Positions 8,360 through 18,340 of a stretch of 64,000 nt of DNA are shown here, piece by piece (the first letter of the stretch is position 1; each line of letters begins with the position of its first letter). The translations under genes and the position numbers were made by a program. Below the pieces are notes generated by a model that made no database searches, was not told the DNA's origin, and saw only the letters and a program-made list of their open reading frames with translations. This stretch comes from Trebonia kvetii (GTDB lineage Bacteria; Actinomycetota; Actinomycetes; Streptosporangiales; Streptosporangiaceae): NCBI RefSeq assembly GCF_007827045.1, contig NZ_RPFW01000004.1, positions 862,792 through 926,791 of the forward strand. The letters run 5' to 3'.

Positions 8360-9736
8360 ATGAGCCTCGCAATCCCCGCCGCCTGGATCCGGGTCGCGCT
8401 CCTGATGTTTGCCGTGGGCTGGGGCGCCAACCAGTTCTCCCCGATGCTGATCGTGTACCGGCACGAGCTTGGCCTGGGCCCCGGGGAGATCGCGGGGTTG
8501 TTCGCCATCTACGCGGCCACGCTGATTCCCGGGCTGCTGCTCGGCGGAGCGCTATCGGACCGGGTAGGGCGCCGGGCCTGCGTGCTGCCATTCGCCGCAC
8601 TGTCGCCTTTGGCGACACTGCTGCTCATACTCGGACCGCACGACCTGGCGCTGATCGCGGCCGGCCGGGCCCTTGCCGGCCTGTGCTCGGGCATGGTCTT
8701 CGGCCCGGCGACGGCCTGGGTGCTCGACCTGTCCGCCGGCGACGCGGTGAGCGCCCGCCGGGCCGCGCTGGCGCTGAGTGCCGGATTCGGGCTCGGCCCC
8801 GTGGTCGCCGCGCTGCTCGCACAGTGGGCGGGCGACCCGCTCGTCGTCCCGTACCTGCCGCACCTGGCGCTGGGCGCCGCAGCCCTCGCAGTGGGCCTGA
8901 CCGCCCCGGCATCGCCGCGTCCCGCCAGGGCGCAGCCTGTCATTTCGTCTCGTGCCGCATCGGACGCCGCCCCGTCAGGCGCGGACCTGGCCGGAGGCCA
9001 GGCGCGCACCGACCCGGCGGACGGCGCCGGTCAGTCGGCGGGCCGGCCGGCCGCGCCACCCGCACCGCTGCGCACCCGGGCGTTCTGGCTGGGGGTCGCG
9101 CCGGCCGCGCCGTTCGTGTTCGGCACCGCGTCTCTCGCCATCGTCGTACTCCCGGAGGAGGTGACGAGCGCCCAGTCACTGTCGGCAGGGTACGCCGGGC
9201 TGATGACCGCCCTTGCGTTCGGCGCCGGTGTCGGCATCCAGCCGTTCGCCCGCCGCCTGGCCGGGCGCAGCCCACATGGCGGCATCATCGCGGGCCTTGG
9301 CTGCGCGGCGGCGGGCGCGGCCGTCAGCATCGCCGCCGTGGCGCAGGTGAGCCGGCCGCTCGCCGGGGTGGCAGCGGTGCTCCTCGGCCTCGGCTACGGG
9401 CTGTCCCTGGTGAGCGGTCTGCACCAGGCGGAGCGGCTGGCCGGGCCGCGCGACCGGGGCGCCGTGGTGGCCTGCTACTACGTGCTCGCCTACCTGGGTT
9501 TCGCGATGCCCTACGTCGCGGACGTGCTGAACGCGCCGCTCGGCAAGCCGGGCACGTTCGCCCTCTTGGCGGCCGCGGCCGTGATCCTCGCCGGCCTGAG
9601 CTGGCTCCGCGGGTCACGGATCGCCCGGGCAGGCCAGGCCGCGGTGAAGGCCGACCGGACCACCTGGGCCGCCGCCGCCCGCCGCGGCGGCCGGCCGGAG
9701 GTCAGGACGGCGGCCCGGCCTCGATCCGGCGCCTGA
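8360..9736 (+). CDS. MFS transporter
   Basis: A 458-residue 12-segment permease. The signature loop GGALSDRVGRRACVLP follows segment 2. A long Pro/Ala/Arg-rich cytoplasmic loop (about residues 180-235) separates the two six-helix halves. ATG 8360 lies 7 nt after TAGCGT, so the start is probably leaderless; the frame is open far upstream across the ArsR gene but that part is shadow. The divergent ArsR-type regulator and shared palindrome suggest ligand-controlled efflux. The last 35 nt overlap the convergent LLM gene. Confidence 0.88.
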   Translation: MSLAIPAAWIRVALLMFAVGWGANQFSPMLIVYRHELGLGPGEIAGLFAIYAATLIPGLLLGGALSDRVGRRACVLPFAALSPLATLLLILGPHDLALIAAGRALAGLCSGMVFGPATAWVLDLSAGDAVSARRAALALSAGFGLGPVVAALLAQWAGDPLVVPYLPHLALGAAALAVGLTAPASPRPARAQPVISSRAASDAAPSGADLAGGQARTDPADGAGQSAGRPAAPPAPLRTRAFWLGVAPAAPFVFGTASLAIVVLPEEVTSAQSLSAGYAGLMTALAFGAGVGIQPFARRLAGRSPHGGIIAGLGCAAAGAAVSIAAVAQVSRPLAGVAAVLLGLGYGLSLVSGLHQAERLAGPRDRGAVVACYYVLAYLGFAMPYVADVLNAPLGKPGTFALLAAAAVILAGLSWLRGSRIARAGQAAVKADRTTWAAAARRGGRPEVRTAARPRSGA

Positions 9737-10553
9737 CCTCGGCAAGGCCCTCGGCGCCCGACTCGATCGTCCACCAGCTCTCCACCCACCAGGTGGCACC
9801 GGCCTTCTCCCAGGTCGCCGGCTCTGGCGGGTCGAGCTGGATGAACTCCCTGCTGCTGTCGGCCTCGATGATGACGTCGTACGGGGCATCCGCGAGCCCG
9901 GCCGCGGCGCGCATCCCGCGCACCTCGGCGACCAGGCCGGCCAGCTCGTCGGGCCCCCGGACGGCACGCCCTTCCTTCCCCTCCATGACGGAGGGCAGCA
10001 GGCCGTCCCAGCGCGCGGCCCGTTCCAGCGACGGCTGCGCGGTCTTGCCCGCGAGCTTGGTCCCCATCACCCAGACCGGCGGGCGTGGCCGCTGGACCGG
10101 CGGCTGCGGCAGGTTGAAGTCGGTGGGCTTGGCGCTGTAGTGCTTGCCGTCGTAGGAGAACGGCTGCCCGCGCATCAGCCCGTCGTAGATGGCCAGGCAC
10201 TCATCGAGCTTCTCCGCCCGGGCCCGGCGGCCCTCGTCGGCCTCGAACGCGGTCCACCCCTCGTGAATCGCGCCAAGCCCGACGCTCATCATCGCCCGGC
10301 CGTCGCTGAGCCGGTCGACGGTGCCGACCGCCGAGGCCAGGTCCCACGGCCGCCACCGGGACGCCGGAGTGAGCAGCGTGCCGAGCCTGATCCTGCTCGT
10401 CACCATCGCCGCGGCCCCCAGGGTGACCCAGGCGTGCTCACCCCATAGCGCCTCCCAGGTGAAGACCCCGTCCCAGCCATGCCGTTCCCCGAGCACGGCC
10501 AACTCGGTGAATGCGCGCGCGTTCGCATGCGGTACCACGAATCCGAATCGCAT
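9702..10553 (-). CDS. LLM-class F420-dependent oxidoreductase
   Basis: A 283-residue luciferase-like barrel protein. It begins MRFGFVVPHANARAFTELA and has GWDGVFTWEAL, then TSRIRLGTLLTPASRWRPWDLAS and the LSDGRAMMSVGLGA stretch that surrounds the cofactor site. Such proteins use F420 or FMN in redox steps on diverse small molecules. ATG 10553 lies 6 nt after TACAGT (complement of 10560-10565), a leaderless arrangement. It stands alone and the substrate is not predictable. Confidence 0.9.
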   Translation of the reverse strand: MRFGFVVPHANARAFTELAVLGERHGWDGVFTWEALWGEHAWVTLGAAAMVTSRIRLGTLLTPASRWRPWDLASAVGTVDRLSDGRAMMSVGLGAIHEGWTAFEADEGRRARAEKLDECLAIYDGLMRGQPFSYDGKHYSAKPTDFNLPQPPVQRPRPPVWVMGTKLAGKTAQPSLERAARWDGLLPSVMEGKEGRAVRGPDELAGLVAEVRGMRAAAGLADAPYDVIIEADSSREFIQLDPPEPATWEKAGATWWVESWWTIESGAEGLAEVRRRIEAGPPS

Positions 10554-10692
10554 ACCGCGACTGTAGGCCCCGCCCCCGACATTCCGCCGCTACCAGCCGG
10601 ACCCGCCGCCCCCCGCGCCCGGACAGTCACGCTTCGGGCGCATATTGGGTTGCGCCTGGTGCCGGGGAGCGGCGAAGCTTTCCGCCGTGACC

Positions 10693-11580
10693 ATGCACCC
10701 CGGCGAACTGCTCATCACCGACGACGTGGTACGGGACCTGGTGTCGGCGCAGTTCCCGCGGTGGCGGGACCTGCCTGTCCGGCGCTTCGCCTCGTCGGGC
10801 ACGGTCAACGCGATCTTCCGCCTCGGTGACCGGCTCGCGGCGCGCTTCCCGCTGGAGCCAGACGACCCGGCCAAGGCCCGCCGCGCGCTGGAGTCCGAGG
10901 CGGCGTCCGCCGCCGAACTCGCCGCGGCGACCCGGTTCCCGGTACCGGAGCCTGTCGGCATCGGCGCGCCTGCACCCGGCTATCCCCTGCCCTGGTCGGT
11001 GCAGACCTGGCTGCCCGGCGCCACCGGAGACGACGAGGACCCGTCGGGCTCGGTTCCGTTCGGCCGCGACCTAGCGGAGTTCATCGCCGAAGTGCGGGCG
11101 ATCGGCACCCGCGGCAGGTCCTTCGGCGGACACGGCCGCGGTGGTGATCTCAAGGACCACGATGCCTGGATGGAGACCTGCCTCGAACGGAGCGAGGGGC
11201 TGCTTGACGTGCCCCGGCTGCGCGGGTTGTGGGGCGAGTTCAGGCAACTACCGCGGGAGGCCCCAGACGTGATGGGCCACCGCGACCTCACACCGGGCAA
11301 CGTGCTGGTGGCCGGTGGACGGTTGGCCGGCGTACTCGACCCGGGCAGCTTCGGTCCCGCCGACCCGGCCCTCGACCTGATCAGCGCCTGGAACCTGCTG
11401 GCCGCCGAGCCCCGCCAGGCGCTCCGCGACACCCTGCGCTGCCCCGACCTGGACTGGGAGCGCGGCAAGGCGTGGGCCTTCCAGCAGGCCATGGGACTGG
11501 TCTGGTACTACAAGGACACCAACCCGGTGATGAGCCGCCTCGGCCGCACTACCCTGGACCGCCTCCTCACCGGCCGCTGA
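10693..11580 (+). CDS. Aminoglycoside phosphotransferase-family kinase
   Basis: A 295-residue kinase-like fold protein. The ATP lobe has RFASSGTVNAIFRLGDRLAARFP. The catalytic loop is GHRDLTPGNVLV (HxDxxxxN), followed by the metal-binding GVLDPGSFGPADPALDL. Members phosphorylate small molecules such as antibiotics, choline or sugars; resistance cannot be inferred from this alone. ATG 10693 is taken because relatives begin with MHPGEL-like sequence; GTG 10687 is possible. Confidence 0.85.
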   Translation: MHPGELLITDDVVRDLVSAQFPRWRDLPVRRFASSGTVNAIFRLGDRLAARFPLEPDDPAKARRALESEAASAAELAAATRFPVPEPVGIGAPAPGYPLPWSVQTWLPGATGDDEDPSGSVPFGRDLAEFIAEVRAIGTRGRSFGGHGRGGDLKDHDAWMETCLERSEGLLDVPRLRGLWGEFRQLPREAPDVMGHRDLTPGNVLVAGGRLAGVLDPGSFGPADPALDLISAWNLLAAEPRQALRDTLRCPDLDWERGKAWAFQQAMGLVWYYKDTNPVMSRLGRTTLDRLLTGR

Positions 11581-11601
11581 CCGGCCGTCGGCACGTCCCG
11601 G

Positions 11602-12342
11602 CTACGACAGCCGCTCAGCGTACAGGTCGCTCAGCACCTGCCAGTGCCGCTCGTCGAGTGCCGCGTCGTAGACGGGCATGTCCGCGACCGCGAACCCGTG
11701 ACCGCCCGGCCAACTCTCCACCGTGTGCTCCACCCCGGCCGCGGCCAGCGCGCTACCGAGCAGTTCCGCCTGCTCGGCGGTGAATCCCGGGTCGCCTGCC
11801 GAGCCCGCCACGCACACGGCGGCGTTGATCTGGTCAGCCGCCTGGTGCGGACTGTTCGGGTCGTCGGCGACGGCGATACCCGCCGCGTGGAACGAGGCGG
11901 CCGCCGCGAGCTTGCCGCCGAGGCCACCCGCGGCCACCAGCGTCAGCCGACCGCCCATGCAGTACCCCTGGGCGCCGATCGCCGTGCCGCTGACCTCGGG
12001 CCGCGCCAGCAGGAAGTCCGCGTAGTCGTTGCCGTCGGCGATCACCCGTTCGTTGCTCAGCGTGCCCGCCAGGGCGAACAGCCGGTTCCGCTCCTTCTCG
12101 TCCCCGAACGCAGTCCGGGTGTCGAACGCCGGGTAGTCGCCCTCCCGGTAGTAGATGTCGGGGATGAGCGCGACGTAGCCGAGCCCGGCGAGACGGTCGC
12201 CCATCTCGAGGAACACCTCACGCGGCCCGAAGATGTCGGTGAACACCAGCACGCCGGGCCACGGCCCCGCGCCGTCTGGCACGTGCAGCGTCCCCGGGCT
12301 CACGCCGTCGCTCGTCGGAATCCGCACATCGATGCGTGTCAT
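11602..12342 (-). CDS. Dienelactone hydrolase family protein
   Basis: A 246-residue alpha/beta hydrolase with the dienelactone hydrolase triad: nucleophile Cys128 in GYCMGG, an acid in the GSAGDPGF area and His in GGHGFAV. Dienelactone hydrolases open lactones formed in catechol ortho-cleavage, but many relatives have other ester substrates. The start at 12342 is fixed by AGGAG 7 nt upstream, although the frame is open further. It diverges from the DUF4037 gene across a 61-bp inverted repeat. Confidence 0.9.
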   Translation of the reverse strand: MTRIDVRIPTSDGVSPGTLHVPDGAGPWPGVLVFTDIFGPREVFLEMGDRLAGLGYVALIPDIYYREGDYPAFDTRTAFGDEKERNRLFALAGTLSNERVIADGNDYADFLLARPEVSGTAIGAQGYCMGGRLTLVAAGGLGGKLAAAASFHAAGIAVADDPNSPHQAADQINAAVCVAGSAGDPGFTAEQAELLGSALAAAGVEHTVESWPGGHGFAVADMPVYDAALDERHWQVLSDLYAERLS

Positions 12343-12374
12343 CTGAGTCTCCTCTGCGTGAGTACCCTGCCGGC

Positions 12375-12435
12375 GCCACGATCGTAGTGGCCCGGACGCC
12401 GGCTGTGAAGGCATCCGGGTCACTACGATCGTGGC
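12375..12435. promoter_or_regulatory. 22-bp inverted repeat with mirrored -10 boxes
   Basis: Arms 12375-12396 and 12414-12435 match at 21 of 22 positions around a 17-bp spacer. Each arm holds TACGAT pointing outward: 12424-12429 on plus, 7 nt before GTG 12437, and the complement of 12381-12386 on minus, facing the dienelactone hydrolase gene. The structure looks like a duplicated, back-to-back promoter or a very long operator. Confidence 0.7.
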
Positions 12436-12436
12436 C

Positions 12437-13632
12437 GTGCCTCCCGCGTTCGTGCCCGGGCTTGAGATCGCCGGCGACTTCTACGCCGGCGTGGTGCGCC
12501 CGCTGCTCGCCGACGAGTTCCCCGGGCTCCGGTACGCGGCGGCGCTGCTCGGCCCCGGCTCCGAGGTCGCCGGCTTCGACACCCAGCGGTCAACCGACCA
12601 CGACTGGGGCCCGCGCCTGCAACTCCTGCTGCCCGACGAGCCAAGCGGCACGCTCACCGGCTCGCTCGGCGACATCCGCGCCGTCGGCGACACAGCGGGC
12701 GTCGCCGAAGCGATCACTGCCATGCTCACCCGCCGCCTGCCTGGATCCTTCCGCGGCTACCCGGTCAGGTTTTCCCTCAGCGGCAAGCCCGCGCGCGCCG
12801 CGCGGCATCACGTCATGGTCTCCGGACTCGGCGGCTGGCTGACCTGGCTGCTCGGCTTCGACCCGCGCGCCGGCGCCACCCTGCTCGACTGGCTGGCCAC
12901 CCCGACGCAGCGGCTTGCCGAGTTCACCACGGGCCGGGTCTTCCACGACGACCCAGGCGAGCTGACCCGCGCGAGACACACCCTCGCCTGGTACCCCGAC
13001 GACGTGTGGCGGCACGTGCTCGCCTGCCAGTGGCAGCGCGTTGACCAGGAGGAACCGTTCCCTGGCCGGTGCGCGGAGGCGGGCGACGAACTCGGCTCGG
13101 CGGTCCTCACGGCCCGGCTGGCCCGGGACCTGATGCGGCTGTGCCTGCTGATGAACCGCCGCTACCCGCCGTACAGCAAGTGGCTCGGCACCGCGTTCAC
13201 CAGGCTTCCCGGCAATGCGGGCCTCGTCGCCGACCTGACCGCCGCGATCTCCGCTCGCGGCTACCAGGAACGGGAACGGCACCTGACACGGGCGTACCAA
13301 GCCGTCGCCGAACGGCATAACCGGCTCGGGCTCACCGCGCCCTCGACACCGGCACCCGCCTCTTCCACGACCGCCCCTTCCAGGTCATCGGCGGCGCGCG
13401 GTTCGCCACCGCGTTGCGCGAGTCGATCGGCGATCCGCGGATCAGCCGGCTGCCGCCGGCCGGCGCGGCCGACCAGTTCATCGACAGCACTGACGCCGCG
13501 GGCGACCTGCGACTGCTGCGCGCCTGCACCGCTGCCGCCATGCGAGACGGCGGCAGGAGCAACACGCCAGGCAATGACGACGGCACGCCCGGTGAAGACG
13601 GGGATATCGTTCCCCATGATGAGCGCGCATGA
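12437..13632 (+). pseudogene. DUF4037-domain protein, frameshifted
   Basis: The first 300 or so residues read as a DUF4037 protein of the nucleotidyltransferase-like fold: GPGSEVAGFDTQRSTDHDWGPR carries the GS and DxDW-like motif, and later DVWRHVLACQWQRVDQEEPF and NRRYPPYSKWLGTAF. Near 13338-13345 the frame changes by one nt: the family continuation (DTGTRLFHDRPFQVIGG, then RFATALRESIGDP) is in the next frame and ends at TGA 13632. A repaired product would be about 398 residues. It is either a true frameshift mutation or a sequencing error in a run of C. GTG 12437 fits the TACGAT box 7 nt upstream. Confidence 0.8.
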
Positions 13633-13836
13633 CGTGGTGGCTGAATACTGGGCCGCGGCCGAGGCCCGCGACTGGGACCGGTTCGGCGCCCTGCTCGCCG
13701 ACGACGTGCTCTATCGCGGCCCCCAGGCACGCGAGCTGGTCCGCGCGCTACAATCCGGTGACTCAGGGTCCCGCGGGCCCACCGCGTTCCGTGATCACCG
13801 GGACCAGGCGGGCCGCGGCGGACTAGCATGCGGCCC

Positions 13837-14970
<1,134 letters not shown>

Positions 14971-15041
14971 CGCCGGCAACAAGGCCAGATGATTTGGCGG
15001 ATGAGTCATCAGGAATTGACGGCGGTAGGTACTTTCATATA

Positions 15042-17279
15042 GTGACGAGCGACCCGAGACCTAGCAGTTCACCGCCATGGGAGACGCCAGGCGGGCAGCC
15101 GGACAAGCCTGCTCCCGGGCAATATCCGCAGGGTCAGCACGGGCAGGGCAGTGGCCAGGACGGACACGGGCAGCAGCGCTACGGACAGTCGTCGTACGGC
15201 ACCCCTGGGTACGGGGCCGACGGCTACGGCGCCCCCTCCTCCGCTCCGCAGGGCTACGGCCAGCAGGGCTACGGCCAACAGAATTACGGCCAGTCCAATC
15301 ACGCACAGTCCAATTACGGCCAGCCCAATTACGGCCAGCAGGGCTACGGGCAGGCCGGGTACGGCCAGCAGGGTTACCAGCAGCAGGGGTACGGCCAGCA
15401 GCAGTACAGCCAGCAGGGCCATGTCCAGCCCGGTTACGGCCAGCAGGGTTACCAGCAGCAGGGGTACGGCCAGCAGAACTATGGCCAGCAGGGACACGCA
15501 CCCGGCTATGGTCAGCAGCCACCGGGCGGCCAGCCGTCGGGTGGCCAGCAGCCGGGCTACGGTCCGCAGCCGCCTGGGCACGGAACGGGCCAGGGGAGCC
15601 GTGGCGGCGGCGGCCGTCGCGGACGGACAGGCGGCGGCAGGCGCCGCACGGTGCTCATCTCGGTGATCTCGGGTGTCACGGCGCTCGCCGTGGCCGCCGC
15701 GCTCGTCTTCGTGTTCGTGATCAAGCGCGGCCCAGGCATCCCCGCCACCGGCATGATTCCGACCGGCTCCACACCACAGCAGGACGCGCGGCAGGTCGCG
15801 TCGACGTTCCTGACGGCCTGGAAGAAGGGCAAGCTCGCCAAGGCGGGCAACCTCACCGACCACCCGGCGGCCGCGTCGGCCGGGCTCGCGGCCTTCGCGA
15901 AGGACCTGAACACCGGCGCGCTCTCGTTCGCGCAGGACAGCATCACCGCCGTTCCCGGCAGCACGTCCGCCGCCCCGCGCGAGAAGGTGACCTTCGCGGT
16001 GACCACCTCAGTCGCGGCGACCGCGGGCTCGTCGGCGGAGCGCGGCATGTGGAGCTACCACTCGGCGCTCACCGTCTACCAGCAGGCCAACTCCAACGTG
16101 TGGTTCGTCGCGTGGCGGCCCGACGTGCTGGCGCCGAACCTCACCGCCAAGACGCACCTGATGGCCGTGTCTGTCGCGCCGTCGGTGACCATGGTCAGCG
16201 ATGCGAACGGCGGAGACCTGACTTCCTACGGTGACCCCGGTCTCACCAACATCGCGAACCTGCTGAAGAAGGGGGCGCCCCCCGGCCAGGGCAAGCCCGG
16301 ACTCGACGTGCAGATCGAGACCACCGCGGGCAAGGTCGTGAAGGGCAGCCAGGCGCAAATTCTCAACCCGGAGAACATCCAGTCGCTTGCCACCACGATC
16401 AGCTCCACCGCCGAGGCCGCCGCGCGGAACGCGGTCGCCATGCACAAGCAGAGCTCGATGGTCGTCATCCAGCCGTCGACGGGCAGGATCCTTGCCATCG
16501 CCAACAACGCCGGCTTCAACGACTTCGCGCTGACGGCCGCGGTCTCACCGGGTTCCACGATGAAGGTGATCACATCGGCGGCGCTGTTCAACGCGGGGGT
16601 GCTCACCCCCAGCACCCCGGTCGCCTGCCCGAAGACGTTCACCGTGACGGGCAACACCTTCCACAACGACAAGGGAGAAACCGAGCCCCCGAGCACGCCG
16701 TTCATCGATGACTTCGCGCAGTCGTGCAACAACGCGTTCACCAGCCAGTATCAGCACCTGACGGGCGCGCTGGCGGGCACGGCGAGCAAGTACTTCGGAC
16801 TCAACCAGAAGTGGAACATCGGCATCGGCAGTCTCTCCGCGCCCTACTTCAACGCGCCGGCTAGCGCGTCGGGCTCAGAACTCGCCCAGGAGGCGTTCGG
16901 CCAGGGCGCACTGACGGCCTCGCCGATCGCCATGGCCTCGGTCGCGGCCACGGTGGACACCGGCACGTTCAAGCAGCCGATCCTGGTGGCGGGGACCAAG
17001 CAGGCGGCGGCCACGCCGCTGCCGGCCACCACGGACGCGGACCTCAAGGAAATGATGCAGGCCGTCGTCAGCCGCGGGACTGCCGCGGGCATGGGCTTCG
17101 GCCCGACCGTCTACGCCAAGACGGGCACCGCGGACATCCAGAAGCAGGGAAAGCCGAACAGCTGGCTGATCGCCTTCGACCCGAACAAGGACGTGGCGGT
17201 CGCCGCTCTGGTACTTGACGCCGGCTACGGCGCGGAGTTCGCAGGCCCCGAGGTGGTTTCCTTCCTCAACGCTTACTAG
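15042..17279 (+). CDS. Penicillin-binding transpeptidase with Gln/Gly/Tyr-rich N-terminal tail
   Basis: A 745-residue membrane-bound peptidoglycan transpeptidase. Residues 1-200 are cytoplasmic low-complexity sequence built of YGQQGYGQ-like repeats. An RGRTGGGRRR patch and one membrane helix (about residues 205-230) follow. An NTF2-like MecA-N domain (FLTAWKKGKLAKAGNLTDH) precedes the transpeptidase domain with SxxK at Ser505 (STMK), SxN at 561-563 (SCN) and KTG at 693. GTG 15042 lies 6 nt after TACTTT (15030-15035); the frame also opens at TTG 14994. It resembles PbpA-type class B proteins. The tail is unusual in length and composition. Confidence 0.9.
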   Translation: MTSDPRPSSSPPWETPGGQPDKPAPGQYPQGQHGQGSGQDGHGQQRYGQSSYGTPGYGADGYGAPSSAPQGYGQQGYGQQNYGQSNHAQSNYGQPNYGQQGYGQAGYGQQGYQQQGYGQQQYSQQGHVQPGYGQQGYQQQGYGQQNYGQQGHAPGYGQQPPGGQPSGGQQPGYGPQPPGHGTGQGSRGGGGRRGRTGGGRRRTVLISVISGVTALAVAAALVFVFVIKRGPGIPATGMIPTGSTPQQDARQVASTFLTAWKKGKLAKAGNLTDHPAAASAGLAAFAKDLNTGALSFAQDSITAVPGSTSAAPREKVTFAVTTSVAATAGSSAERGMWSYHSALTVYQQANSNVWFVAWRPDVLAPNLTAKTHLMAVSVAPSVTMVSDANGGDLTSYGDPGLTNIANLLKKGAPPGQGKPGLDVQIETTAGKVVKGSQAQILNPENIQSLATTISSTAEAAARNAVAMHKQSSMVVIQPSTGRILAIANNAGFNDFALTAAVSPGSTMKVITSAALFNAGVLTPSTPVACPKTFTVTGNTFHNDKGETEPPSTPFIDDFAQSCNNAFTSQYQHLTGALAGTASKYFGLNQKWNIGIGSLSAPYFNAPASASGSELAQEAFGQGALTASPIAMASVAATVDTGTFKQPILVAGTKQAAATPLPATTDADLKEMMQAVVSRGTAAGMGFGPTVYAKTGTADIQKQGKPNSWLIAFDPNKDVAVAALVLDAGYGAEFAGPEVVSFLNAY
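15245..15560 (+). repeat. Coding tandem repeats (YGQQ units)
   Basis: DNA repeats of the form GGCTACGGCCAGCAG and variants, 15 nt with 12- and 18-nt forms, encode the Gln/Gly/Tyr-rich tail of the penicillin-binding protein. A larger unit also recurs: GYGQQGYQQQGYGQQ is present twice, near 15358 and 15433. Such arrays can change length by slippage. Confidence 0.8.
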
Positions 17280-17284
17280 CCACA

Positions 17285-17824
17285 ATGGGCATCATGGATG
17301 CCGGTCATGACTCCAATGACGTCCTTGAGCTAGGCGAGCGGCGGGCCCCGCGCCTGCCCGCTGGCTGGCGGCCGTCACGCGGCGCCGGAATCCTCGCCGT
17401 GGCGGCGCTGGCCATCGGCCTCGCCGCCGGGTACGCGGCAGGCGACAGCCACGTGACCGCCGCCCCGCGAGCGGCCCCCACGGTGACCGTCGTGCTGCGG
17501 CCCACGCCACCCGAGCCCAGCATTGCGACGCCCGCCACGGCGTTCTCGTTCGCCGACTCACCCGCGCTCACCCAGGACGTCGCCTCCTGCGCCACCCAGA
17601 CCGGGCATAAGCTTCAGCTCGGCGTCCAGGTCAGCAACCAGTCAACCGACGCCATCCTGCTGCGTACCGTGCGAGCCGTGCTCCCGCTCGGCGGACTCAA
17701 GCCGCTCACGGTGGTGTGGGGCCCCTGCGGGGTCCGGGCAGGCCGCGTCCGTGGTGATCGATCCAGCCACCGGCGTGGTTGCCCACTGAGCCCGCCCGTG
17801 TGCCGCACCCCGGGCGGTCAGTAG
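17285..17824 (+). CDS. Membrane-anchored hypothetical protein, probably frameshifted near its end
   Basis: The product has a basic start, one membrane helix (GILAVAALAIGLAAGYAAG), a Pro/Thr-rich linker and a small domain with LQLGVQVSNQSTDAILLRTV. I do not recognise the family. Normal-looking sequence stops at VVWGPCG near 17730. The annotated frame then turns Arg-rich, while the next frame reads SGQAASVVIDPATGVVAH and stops at 17789. A one-nt slip near 17725-17740 would give about 168 residues. It follows the penicillin-binding protein by 5 nt and may be co-transcribed. Confidence 0.6.
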   Translation: MGIMDAGHDSNDVLELGERRAPRLPAGWRPSRGAGILAVAALAIGLAAGYAAGDSHVTAAPRAAPTVTVVLRPTPPEPSIATPATAFSFADSPALTQDVASCATQTGHKLQLGVQVSNQSTDAILLRTVRAVLPLGGLKPLTVVWGPCGVRAGRVRGDRSSHRRGCPLSPPVCRTPGGQ

Positions 17825-17865
17825 TGTGTGATCCGCCCGTGTGAGACTGGCGTCCGGAGGTGCGC

Positions 17866-18297
17866 ATGGACAAGGCGGAGGTCGACCGCTGGCTCGACGC
17901 GTATGTCACGGCGTGGAAGAGCAACGACCGCGACCTGATCGGCGCGCTGTTCGCCGAGGACGTCAGCTACCGCTATCACCCCTTCGACGAGCCGGTGACG
18001 GGACGCGCGGCGGTCGTCGGCACCTGGCTCGGCGAGGCGGAACACCCGGGCGCGTCGACGGTCGACGCGCCAGGCACCTTCGACGCCGTCTACCGGACGG
18101 TCGCGGTCGACGGCGATGTCGCGGTAGCGACCGGAAGCAGCACCTACCTGACCGAGCCGGGCGGCCCGGTTGACCAGGTGTTCGACAACTGCTTCGTGAT
18201 GCGTTTCGACCAGGCGGGGCGGTGCCGTGAGTTCACCGAGTGGTACATCAGGAGACCGGGTCCCGGGGAGTCCGCGTCCGCGCCGGAACAGGCCTGA
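17866..18297 (+). CDS. NTF2-like/SnoaL-family protein
   Basis: A 143-residue cone-fold protein. MDKAEVDRWLDAYVTAWKSNDRD-like first helix, then LFAEDVSYRYHPFDEPVTG and GRAAVVGTWLG, and the late CREFTEWYIRRP strand are typical of the family, which contains isomerases, hydratases and ligand-binding proteins. ATG 17866 has CGGAGG 5 nt upstream, which rules out the GTG at 17860. A hydrolase gene follows 43 nt later. Function is not specified by sequence. Confidence 0.88.
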   Translation: MDKAEVDRWLDAYVTAWKSNDRDLIGALFAEDVSYRYHPFDEPVTGRAAVVGTWLGEAEHPGASTVDAPGTFDAVYRTVAVDGDVAVATGSSTYLTEPGGPVDQVFDNCFVMRFDQAGRCREFTEWYIRRPGPGESASAPEQA

Positions 18298-18340
18298 CAA
18301 GGGCCGATGAGTTCACGGAGCGTGCACGGTCTGCACTGTT

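Noticed and set aside
15016..15043. TTGACG-N16-TATAGT as the promoter of the penicillin-binding protein
   Set aside because: It would start transcription inside the reading frame, after GTG 15042. TACTTT at 15030 fits the leaderless pattern of the region better, though the point is not settled.
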